This document shows, one piece after another, positions 34,460 through 46,930 of a DNA stretch of 64,000 nt (positions are counted from its first letter, which is position 1; each line of letters begins with the position of its first letter). The DNA is taken from assembly GCF_949987515.2 (NCBI RefSeq), contig NC_082683.1, positions 125,264,582-125,328,581 of the forward strand. The letters run 5' to 3'. Source of the stretch: Delphinus delphis (Eukaryota; Chordata; Mammalia; Artiodactyla; Delphinidae). Made by a program: the position numbers and the translations under genes. Under the pieces are notes generated by a model that was not told the DNA's origin, did no database searches, and saw nothing but the letters and a program-made list of their open reading frames with translations.

Positions 34460-34890
34460 CATGAACTACTTCAGTAATTCAGAAAAAAATGATCAAAATT
34501 CCATTAAAAATGATTCATTTCACTAGTTGCAGAACAGAGGTGTCTTCTTCAGTTTTAGTGTGCCTGATTTCACTTGTGAGGAATTATATTGAAGTAGATT
34601 TGGGGCCTGGGGAGAGAGGCAATATAAAAAAGTATAGGCCAGGAAGACTCACACCAAATAACATCTGGCACTTACATTTCACAGGAAGGAAGCAAGTGAC
34701 TATTTCTACCAAAATAACCAGAAAAATGAGTCCTATCTGGATACTTTAATATTGGCAATCAAAGTTTGAAGTGCACATAATCTCCTAGATTAGTGTGTTC
34801 TCTATTTGGGGAAACGAGGGAAATCAACAATGGACTCTGTGGTAATGAACATGAGTTTCTTGGTTGCCATTATAGCCTGGGGACTCAGTC
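34460..34890. other. Anonymous intronic DNA
   Basis: Nothing recognised. Confidence 0.45.
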
Positions 34891-34910
34891 ATTGCTTGTT
34901 GATAATTCTT

Positions 34911-35120
34911 TTTTTTTGTTCGTTTTTTTGCGGTACGCAGGCCTCTCACTGTTGTGGCCTCTCCCGTTGCAGAGCACAGGCTCCGGACGTGCAGGCTCAG
35001 TGGCCATGGCGCACGGGCCCAGCCGCTCCGCGGCATGTGGGATCTTCCCAGACCGGGGCACAAACCCGCGTCCCCTGCATCGGCAGGCGGACTCTCAACC
35101 ACTGCACCACCAGGGAAGCC
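34911..35120 (-). mobile_element. CHR SINE, reverse
   Basis: Complete reversed copy with a T-rich tail interrupted by gttcg. Perfect 16-bp duplication cttgttgataattctt at 34895-34910 and 35121-35136. Confidence 0.97.
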
Positions 35121-35139
35121 CTTGTTGATAATTCTTAAT

Positions 35140-35660
35140 GGTCCCCTTTTGAATTCCATCAAAAATAGGAAGGAAAAATTTTATAAAGTTTAGAGTAAGT
35201 TTATGCATAATTCTTGACCCTGAAATGTGATACCCATAGGATTTGAGTCTACCAGAAAAACTGCATCTGCTCCTCAAAGCTAGATATCTCAAGTAAGAGC
35301 AAAGTTAGAAAAAGACTGGATAACTCAGATGACTGAAAATGTGTTATAAAGGCCTTTGCTTTTAAGCCTAAATCAGGTGAAGCCAGAAGTAGAAGGTATT
35401 CACATACAATCTCAACCAGTCTGGTTTCTGTTAAAATAGGTAAGCTAAACTCCATTCCCATTGATCAGGTAGAGAAATCCGAAAAAAGAAAAAAAAAGAC
35501 ATCTCACACCTTCAATTATTCACAGAAATTGACTTAAATCTAGGTTTACATCTTAGTGCTGTTTTAATATTGCAGGCAAATGAAGCATTTAACAAAATTT
35601 ATCTTTTGTCCTTTCATGAAACAAATAACATCATTGACAGACATTTGTTGAAAGTCTGTT
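35140..35660. other. Anonymous intronic DNA
   Basis: The minus frame 35249-35461 has no recognisable domain. Confidence 0.45.
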
Positions 35661-35664
35661 AAAG

Positions 35665-35828
35665 ACTTGGCACTTGAAGTGTCATCTGTAGACCAACTGT
35701 ACCACATCACTTGAGAATGTCATAAATAGAGAATTTCAGGCCCCACCCTACACTGACTGAATCACAACGTGCAGTTCAACAAGATCCCAAGGGGTTTCCT
35801 ATGTTCATGAAAGTTGGAGAAATACTGT
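35665..35828. mobile_element. MER5A-type hAT element
   Basis: Interior text aatttcaggccccaccctac and ctgactgaatcacaacgtgc, with an eroded terminal repeat near gttggagaaatactgt. Confidence 0.75.
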
Positions 35829-35829
35829 G

Positions 35830-36175
35830 TTAGAGTATTTTGGGGGGTACTGGAGATGACAAAAAGGTGTAACACAGGTATTAGTATCTAGACCAGGAGG
35901 TGAGGAACATTCATAAAAGAAAATTATACAAGGAGCATATGCCAACTGCCAGATAACAAGTGTAGACAATGAGTGATATAGGAGTTCAAAGGAAGGCAAA
36001 AGTCACTCAAGGTTGGGGCAGTTTGTGGTGTCTTAAAGGAAAAAGAATACTTGGAAAAGAAGGAAAAAGTGAATATGGTATACTCAACCCAACTTTGGGT
36101 AAATCTACTCTCTAGAAGTTTTGTAACTATGACATAACTAGAGCTCTGAGGATTGAGTAGGGTCAGGAGAGAAAC
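35830..36175. other. Anonymous intronic DNA
   Basis: Nothing recognised. Confidence 0.45.
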
Positions 36176-36180
36176 AGTTA

Positions 36181-36452
36181 GCAGGCACTTGGTCTTGTAC
36201 AAAATATCGATAAGACATTTACTTCATAAGACATTTGGTCCACATCAAAAAGGTCCTTGAAATTTGGTTCTATCCAGAATGTCCATGAGCATATCTGGTT
36301 CATGCCAAATGGTTCTGGACAGGACCTTTTGGCATGGATCAAATTCCTTATGGACATTTTAGACAGGACCATATGGTTCTACAAATATCAGGGACCTTTT
36401 TGTGTGGACCAAATGTCTAATGGATGTTTTAGAGAGGACAAAATGTCCTGCA
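36181..36452. repeat. Long imperfect palindrome (fold-back element)
   Basis: Nested inverted arms run from gcagg at 36181 to cctgc at 36452. The best arms are gacatttggtccacatcaaa (36230 on) against the reverse of tttttgtgtggaccaaatgt (ending 36416). A second pair is ggttctatccagaatgtcca against tggacattttagacaggacc. A central catgccaaa...ttttggcatg hairpin spans 36301-36336. It looks like a MITE-like element consisting almost wholly of inverted repeat. Family not recognised. Confidence 0.85.
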
Positions 36453-36459
36453 AAGAGAG

Positions 36460-38225
36460 AAACTATTAAGTCTGAGTAACTTACAGCAAAATATGCTTGA
36501 AAATAGCATACCAATCAGGTAGCAAAGCTTCACAAGATAAAGGAGTGAGGAATCTTGAGAGATCACATTGGTTTATTCTGAAATGTACAACCTTCTATGA
36601 GAACAAGTTTTTTAAATCCATATATATTTTACTTTTTACATTAAATGTCTTAAAAAAAATTTGAGTTTTACTTAAAATGTAGGGAAACCTCTTTTTGAAG
36701 CACTACTGAAAGGGTTCTACTGCAAAGTACAGAATCCTTTTATGATATACGTAGTCAATTCCTAAATTATATGTACTTTGAGTTGAGTATAAATGAAAAT
36801 ATTTTCATTTATTTTAATTTCTTTCAAAAAGATCATACTTGTACTTACTACAGAGGAGCAATGATTACTGTTTTGCTATCTAGTGTCACCAATCAAAAAT
36901 CAATATACAAAGGAGAAAGGGTGGCACTTACTTGCATGGGTTTTTCAAGGGCCCCTAAAATCCCTCTTTTTGGCCCTGCAAGTGGTAGGACTGTCTCACT
37001 GAGATATAAATAAAATGCTTTACTAACAACATCCTGAGAACACCATGGCTCAGTACTATTCATGCCAACTGTAACTGATCCTGGGCTCAAACTTGGCGCT
37101 AGTGTCAGTGGCTTTTACCTATTGAGAAACTGGTAAGGTGGCAGGCTCTTACGTGTCCAAAAATGGTAATTCCCCAGAGACTCAAGAAGGTTTAAAAATA
37201 TCTTCCTTCCATCTCAACACAAAGACTACTGTCTTTAAGTTGTACCACTAGCGCTGACATTTGAAACTGACAAGCAGCACATGTGCATTAGGGAGATAAG
37301 GCCTGGCACATGTTGCTGTAGCCTCCTGGGATTTTAGAATGCTAGCAGCTCCAGCTGGTGGCTGTGCCCCATTCCCCAGTGTGCACTGCTGCTTTGGGGA
37401 AACTAGCCCCTCCTTCCAACTGTGATGGGGATGTGTCTGATTGTAATATGGCTATTTTTGAAGACCTTCAAAACAAGCGATCTCCTCTATGAATAAGAAA
37501 ATGGAAAGAAAAAAAGAGGTAAAATGTTAAGCTAAGAGATCTTAATGGAAAAAATATTGTCTGGTAGAAAACAGTTAAAGCAGCCAAAGGGAGATAAAAG
37601 AATCCCTAGGGAGGAATATTTTTTGAAATAAAAAGGAAAATAAATGAGAGGAAAACGAGACTAAAAGGGAAAATTCCTTGTGAGAATCATTCAGAAAAAC
37701 GTACTGGAAAAAAGTGCTGCTATGTGAAGAGGGAAATGAAAACAAGTCAAATGCCAAAATTACAGGAAGGAAAGAAAGAAAGAAAGGATAAAGGCCCATT
37801 ATGGAAGAAAAAAGATAGTTACCAAAATTTTCCAATCTCTGTGGGGACCAAGGTGGCAATTATGGAATAAAAGACAAGAAGCTGGGGTGGGGGGGAAGTA
37901 GAGAAGAGGACACAGTACTTCTCCATGATAGAAGATGCTAGGGCCAGAGGAGCAAGCAAAGCCAAAAACCTTGCAGAGAAATCAAAATTCAAAATACTAG
38001 GAGAGTCAGAAAAAGTGCCAAACCCAAAAGGATACATAGGCAAGGGTCTTCAAAAAAGTTAAAATTTTATGGGTGACAGTTTCATGATGTGTTATCGAAA
38101 TGAACTGGAATGTCATAAAGCTAATGTCATATAGCAATGACTGGATATAGCAGCCACAATAAATAGTACATAAAATACGTATTTAAGCAATAGAAAATGG
38201 AAATGTAATTAATATAATTAATATT
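36460..38225. other. Intronic DNA with one unassigned segment
   Basis: 36880-37450 is less AT-rich and includes a minus-strand open frame (36893-37090) crossed by a GTAAGT donor at about 36929. No homolog recognised. A (GAAA)n run lies at 37772-37792 in a purine-rich stretch (37500-37960). Confidence 0.4.
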
Positions 38226-38229
38226 CATC

Positions 38230-38480
38230 TTTTGGAAAAAAAAGTACAATGAGTACCTACTATATGCCAGATACTCTTCCTGATATATTGGTGAGAAAAT
38301 AAAAAATCCCTTCCTTCCTGGAGTTTATATGCTAGTGGGAGAAAACAAAAAATACATGTGTTCAATAGGTAAATGATAACGTATGTTTAGAAGCTAACAC
38401 TTGTTACAGAAAAAAGTAAAACAAAATAGGGCAAGATAAGCAATTGAGAATGTCAGGGTGTTGCAACTGTAAAGGGCAGG
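38230..38480 (-). mobile_element. LINE-2 3' end, reverse
   Basis: gagtacctactatatgccag, cttccttcctggagtttata and tgctagtgggagaaaacaaa are the reversed L2 terminus. Confidence 0.8.
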
Positions 38481-38740
38481 GGGGTTGGGGCAGGTTAGAC
38501 CTCTTTTACGTACAAGTACAAGTGCTACTAAGCACAAATAACTGATGTAACAAAGAACCAATTTGGATTTCTGTAAGCAAATTGTGTTTGATACATGGAT
38601 GGCGTTTTGGTATTGTTGTTATCCAAAGGCTTAAATAAGCTATATTTGCTGTAAGAATTTTACCTTGAAATATTCTAACAAATATATTCCACTTTTCATG
38701 TTATTCTTAACTTCTCTTTTGTCAATCTGAAGAAAATGAA
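38481..38740. other. Anonymous intronic DNA
   Basis: Nothing recognised. Confidence 0.45.
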
Positions 38741-38762
38741 AAAACTAATTAAAAATATATAT

Positions 38763-38974
38763 GGGGCTTCCCTGGTGGCGCAGTGGTTGAGAGTCCGCCT
38801 GCCGATGCAGGGGACATGGGTTCGTGCCCCGGTCCGGGAGGATCCCACATGCCGCGGAGCGGCTGGGCCCGTGAGCCATGGCTGCTGAGCCTGTGCGTCC
38901 AGAGCCTGTGCTCCGCAGCGGGAGAGGCCACAACAGTGAGAGGCCCGTGTACCGCAAAAAAAAAAAAAAAAAAG
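38763..38974 (+). mobile_element. CHR SINE at the 5' junction of an L1
   Basis: Complete copy with A-tail. Short imperfect duplication (atatata) around it. It sits between the upstream target-site copy of the following L1 and the L1 body. Confidence 0.94.
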
Positions 38975-39071
38975 ATATATACACTGCAATGTTCATAGCA
39001 GGATTAGTTACAATAGTCAAAATATGGAAGCAACCTAAGTGTCCATCAACAGACGAATGGATAAAGATGTG

Positions 39072-39074
<3 letters not shown>

Positions 39075-39110
<36 letters not shown>

Positions 39111-39130
39111 TACACAGACACACACACAAT
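39075..39130 (+). repeat. (TA)n-(CA)n microsatellite inside the L1
   Basis: About 13 TA steps followed by a CA-rich run. It replaces the short tatatacaatggaata context seen in the other L1 copies. Confidence 0.95.
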
Positions 39131-39423
39131 GGAATATTAACCATAAAAAAGAATGAAATTTTGCCATTTGCAACAACATGGATGGATCTGGAGGGTATTA
39201 TGCTCAGTGAGGTAAGTCAGACAGAGACAAATACTATATGTTTTTACTTATACGTGGAATACAAAAAATAAAACAAACTAATGAATATACCAAAACACAA
39301 ATAGACTCACAGATACAAGAACAAAATAGTGGTTACCAGTGAAGAGAGGGAAGTGGGGAGGGGCAAGACAGGGGTAGAGGATCAAGAGCTACACACTACT
39401 ATGTATAAAATAAATAAGCTACA

Positions 39424-39638
39424 GGGCTTCCCTGGTGGCACAGTGGTTGAGAGTCTGCGGGCTGACACAGGGGACACGGGTTCGTGCCCCAGTCCGGGAG
39501 GATCCCACATGCCGCGGAGCGGCTGGGCCCGTGAGCCATGGCCGCTGAGCCTGCGCATCTGGAGCCTGTGCTCTGCAACGGGGGAGGCCACAACAGTGAG
39601 AGGCCCGCATACCGCAAAAATAATAATAATAATGAAAT
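39424..39638 (+). mobile_element. CHR SINE nested in the L1 3'UTR
   Basis: Perfect 16-bp duplication aaataaataagctaca at 39408-39423 and 39639-39654. The tail is (TAA)n rather than pure A. Confidence 0.97.
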
Positions 39639-39899
39639 AAATAAATAAGCTACAAAGATATATTGTACAGCACAGGGAATATAGCCAGTATTTTATAATA
39701 ACTTTAAATGGAGTACAACTATAAAAATATTGAATCACTGTGTTGTATAGCTGAAACTAATATTGTAAATCAACTATACTTCAGTTAAAATAATTAATTA
39801 AAAATAAGTAAAGCAGAACCATTTATTTTGACCTTGTAGCAACAGTACTCATTAAGGCCATGTTCACTGTCAGTCTTCAGAAGCTGTCCTTAAAGTGCT

Positions 39900-40075
39900 C
39901 CCCATCTTCCTGTTGTCTTATTTTACTTATCTTTTGTTGTCTGTCTTCCCATTAGAACAAAAACTCTGTGAAGGCAGGGATTTTTTTTTTTTTTTAAGTG
40001 CAGTATCCCCTGGCCTAATATTGCCTGACATATAAAAAGTACTTGGTAAATGGCTGAATGAATGAAAGCAGGTAA
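39900..40075 (+). mobile_element. LINE-2 terminal fragment
   Basis: ctgtcttcccattagaacaa, ctctgtgaaggcagggattt and cttggtaaatggctgaatga are the L2 3' end. Confidence 0.75.
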
Positions 40076-40454
40076 TTAAGAATTGTTTTTAGAAAGAAAC
40101 AGCCATTTGGTAAATTATTAGATACTTCCATAATTAACAAAAGGCTTGGAATTCAGAGATTAAACATTTGTGGTTTCAAGTACTTAAAATATTGATGGTG
40201 TGTGACATGCAATAAAACATTGCAGAGGCTTGTGAATGGGAGCAAATCACTTATCAAGGGAGCTGCTCAGCCTCCGACATGAAAGGTGGCTTTGTCATTT
40301 TCTACTAGTGACTGAGCACATCCGTATGGAGCAAGTTATTTGCTAAAGTGGTGCAAGAACTGGAGAGTCAAGATCTCAGGATGTAGCCCTCTTACTTTAC
40401 AAAGAGCTTTTAATATAATAAAATTCCAGTCCCTAATCTAACCGTATGGAAGCA

Positions 40455-40660
40455 GCCTGGTAAAGTGGTCAGAGTACAGAAATGGCTTGAACTTAGTGAG
40501 TGACCCTGGACAGGTCACTGCATATTTCAAGGCAGTTTCCTCATAGGTAAAAAGGAAAAGACAGTAATATCAGTAAATAACAGTACTTATATCTCACCAA
40601 TTTATTTTTAGGACCAGGTGAAGTAATGTATATTTAATTGCTTTAAAAATTGGAAAAGAA
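40455..40660 (+). mobile_element. MIR SINE
   Basis: cctggtaaagtggtcagagt, agtgaccctggacaggtcac and tttcctcataggtaaaaagg follow MIR order. Confidence 0.75.
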
Positions 40661-41668
40661 CTTTGGAAAAATATATTACTTCTCAAAATAAAAACTATGA
40701 TTAATACTCAGAAAAACTCCAGGTTTATGCAATACCTGGAATTTGTATTCTTATTTATATTTAACTATACAATTTTGAATGAATCATTACTTCTCAGGTC
40801 TGGTTAACTCCATCATCATGACTATAAAATTGTACATTATTCAAAAACTGTAAAAAACAGACAAACAAACAAATCTTATATACCTTCTTGGATGTCAACA
40901 TTCTTTAAAAGAAAGACAAGACAAAAAAATAAAACAATAAAATGTCTTAAAATCAAATCAAATGTATGTCTGGAACAAGGACAGACATATAAATCAGTGA
41001 GAGAGCACAGACATAAACCGATACATCTACTGTCAACTGATTTCCAACAAGGGTGCCAAAACCATCCAATGGGGAAACAACAGTCTTTTCAACAAATGAT
41101 TCTACAACAACGGAATAACCACATGCAAAAGAATGAAGCTTAATCCTTATCTCACACCAAGTACAAATATTAACTAAAAATAGATTAAGACCTAAAAGGA
41201 AAAACTAAAACCATAAAACTTTTAGAAGACAACATAGGGGTAAAGCCTTCATGACCTTGGTTGTGGAAAATGATTTTTAAATACAACACAAAAAGCACAA
41301 GCATCAAAAGAAAAAAATATATAAATTAGACTTTGTTAAAACTGAAAACCTGTTTTTAAGCTTCAAAGGACACCATCAAGAAAGTAAAAGGACAACCCAG
41401 AGAATGGGAAAAACAATATCAATATTTGCAAATTGCATACCAGATAAGAGACTCGTATCAAGAATATACAAAGAGCGCTTACAGCTCAGTAATAAAAAGA
41501 CAGATGCACCAGTTAAAAAATAGGCAAAAGAACTTAAATAGATAATTCCTCCAAGGAAGATACACAAATGGACAGTAGTACAAGAGAAGATGCTTGACAT
41601 CATTACTCAACAGGGAAATGCAAATCAAAACCACTGGGATGGTTAACATCAAAAAGTCAGGTAACAGG

Positions 41669-41884
41669 GGTTTCCCTGGTGGCGCAGTGGTTGAGAGTCC
41701 GCCTGCTAATGCAGGCAGAGGACATGGGTTCGTGCCCCAGTCCAGGAAGATCCCACATGCCGCAAAGCGGCTGAGCCCATGAGCCATGGCTGCTGGGCCT
41801 GTGCGTCTGGAGTCTGTGCTCCGCAACGGGAGAGGCCACAACAGTGAGAGGCCCGTGTACCGCAAAAAAAAAAAAAAAAAAAAA
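41669..41884 (+). mobile_element. CHR SINE at the 5' edge of the younger L1
   Basis: Complete SINE and A-tail, flanked by gtcaggtaacagg (41656-41668) and gccaggtaacagg (41885-41897). The duplicated segment includes the first bases of the L1, so this SINE arrived after the L1. Confidence 0.95.
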
Positions 41885-41981
41885 GCCAGGTAACAGGCCA
41901 GATGGCAGACAGCAGAAGCAAGAAGAACTACAGTCCTGCAGCCTGTGGAACAAAAACCACATTCACAGAAAGATAGACAAG

Positions 41982-42884
41982 ATGAAAAGGCAGAGGGCTA
42001 TATACCATATGAAGGAACAAGATAAAAAACCCAGAAAAACAACCAAATGAAGTGGAGACAGGCAACCTTCCAGAAAAAAAATTCAGAATAATAATAGTGA
42101 AGATGATCCAGGACCTTGGAAAAAGAATGCAGGCAAAGATCGAGAAGATGCAAGAAATGTTTAACAAACACCTAGAGGAATTAAAGAACAAACAAACAGA
42201 GATGAACAATACAATAACTAAAATGAAAAATACACTAGAAGGAATTAACAGCAGAATAACTGAGGCAGAAAAACAGAAAAGTGACCTGGAAGACAGAATG
42301 GTGGAATTCACTGCTGCGGAACAGAATAAAGAAAAAGAAAGAAAAGAAATGAAGACAGCCTAAGAGGCCTCTGGGACAACATTAAAAGCAACAACATTCG
42401 CATTATAGGGGTCTCAGAAGGAGAAGAGAGAGAGAAAGGACCCGAGAAAATATCTGAAGGAATTAGTCGAAAACTTCCCTAACCTGGGAAGGGAAATAGC
42501 CACCCAAGTCCAGGAAGCATAGAGAGTCCCATAAAGGATAAACCTAAGGAGAAACACATCAAGACACATAGTAATCAAACTGGCAAAAATTAAAGCCAAA
42601 GAAAAATTATTGAAAGCAGCAAGGGAAAAATGACAAATAACATACAAGGGAACTCCCATAAGGTTAACAGCTGATTTCTCAGCAGAAACTCTACAAGCCA
42701 GAAGGGAGTGGCATGATATACTTAAAGTGATGAAAGGGAAGAACCTACAACCAAGATTACTCTACCTGGCAAGAATCTCATTCAGATTCAATGGAGAAAT
42801 CAAAAGCTTTACAGACAAGCAAAAGCTAACAAAATTCAGCACCACCAAACCAGCTCTACAACAAATGCTAAAGGAACTTCTCTA
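41982..42884 (+). pseudogene. LINE-1 ORF1 remnant
   Basis: Start region ATG AAA AGG CAG AGG at 41982. The frame is lost after about 22 codons (stop TGA near 42048) by a small insertion in an A run. It resumes at 42052 with an open frame to 42363 whose heptad-rich stretch (KIEKMQEMFNKHLEELKNKQ) is the ORF1p coiled coil. The downstream RNA-binding and C-terminal parts are broken by several shifts, and the natural stop lies at 42882-42884. ORF1p is the L1 RNA-binding chaperone. This copy cannot make it. Confidence 0.9.
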
Positions 42885-42943
42885 AGTGGGAAACACAAGA
42901 GAAGAAAAGGACCTACAAAAGCAAACACTAAACAATTAAGAAA

Positions 42944-45900
42944 ATGGTCACAGGAACATACATATATATAATTACTGTAAATGTGAATGGATTAAATGCT
43001 CCAATCAAAAGACAAAGGCTTGCTAAATGGATACAAAAACAAGACCCATATATATGCTGTCTACAAGAGACCCACTTCAGACCTAAGGACACATACAAAC
43101 TGAAAGTGAGGGGATGGAAAAATATATTCAATTCAAATGGAAATTAAAAGAAAACTGGAGTAGCAATACTCATATCAGATAAAATAGACTTTAAAGACTG
43201 TTACAAGAGACAAGGAAGGACACTACAAAGTGATCAAGGGATCAATCCAAGAAGAAGATATAACATTTATAAATATATATGCACCCAACATAGGAACACC
43301 TCAATACATAAGGCAAGTGATAACAGCTATAAAAGAGGAAATCGACAGTAACACAATAATAGTGGGGGACTTTTAACACCTCACTTACACCCATGGACAG
43401 ATAATCCAAAATGAAAATAAATAAGGAAAGAGAAGCTGTAAATGACACAAGAAACCAGAAAGATTTAATTGATATTTATAGGACATTCCATCCAAAAACA
43501 GAAGACTACACTTTCTTCTCAAGTGCGCACAGAACATTCTCCAGGATACATCACATCTTGGGTCACAAATCAAGCCTCAGTAAATTTAGGAAAACTGAAA
43601 TCATATCAAGCATCTTTTCTGACCACAATGCTATGAGATTAGAAATCAATTACAGGGAAAAAAACATAAAAACCACAAACACATGGAGGCTAAACAATAC
43701 GTTACTAAATAACCAAGAGATCACTGAAGAAATCAAAGAGGAAATCAAAACACCTAGAGACAAATGACAATGAAAACACTACAATCCAAAACCTATGGGA
43801 TGCAGCAAAAGCAGTTCTAAGAGGGAAGTTTATAGCTATACAAGCCTACCTCAAGAAACAAGAAAAATGTCAAATAAACAATCTTACCTTACACCTAAAG
43901 GAACTAGAGAAAGAAGAACAAACAAAACGCAAGTTAGCAGAAGGAAAGAAATCATAAAGATCAGAGCAGAAATAAATGAAATAGAAACAAAGAAAACAAT
44001 AGCAAAGATAAATAAAACTAAAATCTGGTTCTTTGAGAAGATAAACAAAATTGATAAACCATTAGCCAGACTCATGAAGAAAAAGAGGGAGAGGACTCAA
44101 ATCAAAAAATTAGAAATGAAAAAGGAGAAGTTAACAACAGACACCGCAGAAATACAAAGCATTCTAAGAGACAAGCATCTCTATGCCAATAAAATGGACA
44201 ACCTGGAAGAAATGGACAAATTCTTAGAAAGGTATAACCTTCCAAGACTGAACCAGGAAGAAATGGAAAATATGAACAGACCAATCACAAGTCATGAAAT
44301 TGAAACTGTGATTAAAAATCTTCCAACAAACAAAAGTCCAGGACCAGATGGCTTCACAGGTGAATTCTATCAAACATTTAGAGGAGAGCTAACACCCATC
44401 CTTCTCAAACTCTTCCAAAAAATTTCAGATGAAGGAACACTCCCAAACTCATTCTATGAGGCCACCATCACCCTCATACCAAAATCAGACAAAGATACTA
44501 CAAAAATGAAAATTACAGAATATCACTGATGAATATAGATACAGAAATCCTGAACAAAATACTAGCAAACAGAATTCAGCAACACATTAAAGGGATCATA
44601 CACCATGATCAAGTGGGATTTATCCCAGGGATGCAAGGATTCTTCAATATACGCAAAGCAATCAATGTGATACACCATATTAACAAATTGAAGAAGAGAA
44701 ACCACATGATCATCTCAATAGATGCAGAAAAAGCTTTTGACAAAATTCAACACCAATTTATGATAAAAACTCTCCAGACAGTGGGCATAGAGGGAACCTA
44801 CCTCAACATAATAAAGGCCATATATGACAAACCCACAGCCAACATCATTCTCAATGGTGAAAAACTGAAAGCATTTCCTCTAAGATCAGGAACAAGACAA
44901 GGATGTCCACGCTCGCCACTATTATTCAACATAGTTTTGGAAGTCCTAACCACAGCAATCAGAAAAGAAAAAGAAATAAAAGGAATTCAAATTGGAAAAG
45001 AAGTAAAACTGTCACTGTTTGCAGATGACAGGATACTATACATAGAGAATCCTAAAGATGTCACCAGAAAACCACTAGAGCTAATCAATAAATTTGGTAA
45101 TGTTGCAGGATACAAAATTAATGCACAGAAATCTCTTGCATTCCTATATGCTAACGATGAAAAATCTGAAAGAGAAATTAAGGAAACACTCCCATTTACC
45201 ACTGCAACAAAAAGAATAAAATACCTTGGAATAAACCTACCTAGGGAGACAAAAGACCTGTATGCAGAAACCTATAAGACACTGATGAAAGAAATTAAAG
45301 ATGATACCAACAGATGGAGAAATATAAGATGTTCTTGGATGGGAAGAGTCAATATTATGAAAATGTCTATACTACCCAAAGCAATCTACAGATTCAATGC
45401 AATCCCTATCAAATTACCGATGGCATTTTTTACAGAACTAAAACAAAAAATCTTAAAATTTGTATGGAGACAGAAAAGACCCTGTATAGCCAAAGCAGTC
45501 TTGAGGGAAAAAAACTGAGCTGGAGGAGTCAGACTCCTTCAGACTATACTACAAATCTACAGTAATCAAGACAGTATGGTACTGGCACAAAAACAGAAAC
45601 ATAGATCAATGGAAGAAGATAGATAGCCCAGAGAGAAACCCACGCACCTAAGGTCAACTAATCTATGACAAAGTAGGGAAGGATACACAATGGAGAAAAG
45701 ACAGTCTCTTCAATAAGTGCTGCTGGGAAAACTGGACAGCTACATGTAAAAGAATGAAATTAGAACACCCCCTAACACCATACACAAAAATACACTCAAA
45801 ATGGATTAGAGACCTAAATGTAAGACCAGACACTATAAAACTCTTAGAGGAAAACATAGGACGAACACTCTATGACATAAATCACAGCAAGATCCTTTCT

Positions 45901-46779
45901 GACCCACCTCCTAAAGAAATAGAAATAAAAACAAAAATAAACAAATGGGACCTAATGAAACTTAAAAGCTTTTGCACAGCAAAGGAAACTGAAAACAAGA
46001 CAAAAAGACAACCCTCAGAATGGGAGAAAATATTTGCAAATGACTCAATGGACAAAGGATTAATCTCCAAAATATATAAAGAGTTCATGCAGCTCCATAT
46101 TAAATAAACAAACAACCCAATCCAAAAATGGGTGGAAGTCCTAAATAGACATTTCTCCAAAGAAGACATACAGATGGCCAAGAAGTACATGAAAAGCTGC
46201 TCAACATCACTAATTATTAGAGAAATGCGAATCAAAACTACAATGAGGTATCACCTCACACCAGTTAGAATGGGCATCATCAGAAAATCTACAAACAACA
46301 AATGATGGAGAGGGTGTGGAGAAAAGGGAACCCTCTTGCACTGTTGGTGGGAATATAAATTGATACAGCCACTATGGTGAACAGTATGGAGTTTCCTTAA
46401 AAAACTAAAAATAGAATTACAATATGATCCAGCAATCCCACTACTGGGCATGTACTCAGAGAAAACCATAATTCAAAAAGACACATGCACCCCAATGTTC
46501 ACTGCAGCACTATTTACAATAGCCAGGTCATGGAAGCAACCTAAATGCCCATTGACAGACAAATGGATAAAGAAGTTGTGGTACATATATACAATGGAAT
46601 ATTACTCAGCCATAAAAAGGAACGAAACTGGGTCATTTGTTGAGACGTGGATGGATCTAGAGACTGTCATACAGAGTGAAGTAAGTCAGAAAGAGAAAAA
46701 CAAATATCATATATTAACGGATATATGTGGAACCTATAGAAATGGTACAGATGAACCGGTTTTCAGGACAAAAGTTTAG
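42944..46779 (+). pseudogene. LINE-1 ORF2 remnant (endonuclease, reverse transcriptase, C-terminus)
   Basis: Starts ATGGTCACAGGAACATACAT. Endonuclease residues N-V-N-G-L-N and L-Q-E-T-H-F are visible before a nonsense codon at 43145 (taa, where the 63-kb copy has caa). A 5-nt net deletion near 43193 and others break the frame. RT is covered by 43795-44529 ([12 protein letters not shown]) and 44529-45518 ([26 protein letters not shown]). The catalytic box is F-A-D-D, followed by R where the family usually has M. The C-terminal knuckle at about 46303 has lost its first cysteine to TGA and its last to Tyr. The natural end is at 46779. Nonfunctional. Confidence 0.93.
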
Positions 46780-46832
46780 ATACAGATGTAGAGAACAAAC
46801 ATATGGTCAGTAAGCAGCGAAAGCCGCGGGGG

Positions 46833-46850
46833 GGTGGTGGTGGTGGTGGG
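46833..46850 (+). repeat. (GGT)n tract in the L1 3'UTR
   Basis: Follows a run of seven G. The G-rich 3'UTR tract is a usual L1 feature, here expanded as GGT units. Confidence 0.85.
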
Positions 46851-46930
46851 ATGAATTGGGCGATTGGTATTGACATGTATACACTGTTGTGTATAAAATT
46901 GATGACTAATAAGAAAAAAAAAAAGAAATA

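Larger units (their letters stand above)
38975..39794 (+). mobile_element. LINE-1 3' end interrupted by a SINE
   Basis: ORF2 tail text (atggaagcaacctaagtgtc, gcaacaacatggatggatct) and 3'UTR, ending tcaactatacttcagtt. The likely duplication taattaaaaata is at 38746-38757 and 39795-39806. Contains a TA/CA microsatellite and the SINE at 39424-39638. Confidence 0.92.

Noticed and set aside
36181..36452. Repeated short motifs as a CRISPR array.
   Set aside because: The repeats are inverted and imperfect, and the DNA is mammalian.
44529..45518. A 329-codon reverse-transcriptase frame as a domesticated RT or retrovirus.
   Set aside because: It is collinear with L1 ORF2 (F-A-D-D box, L1-type order) within an element broken elsewhere by stops and shifts.
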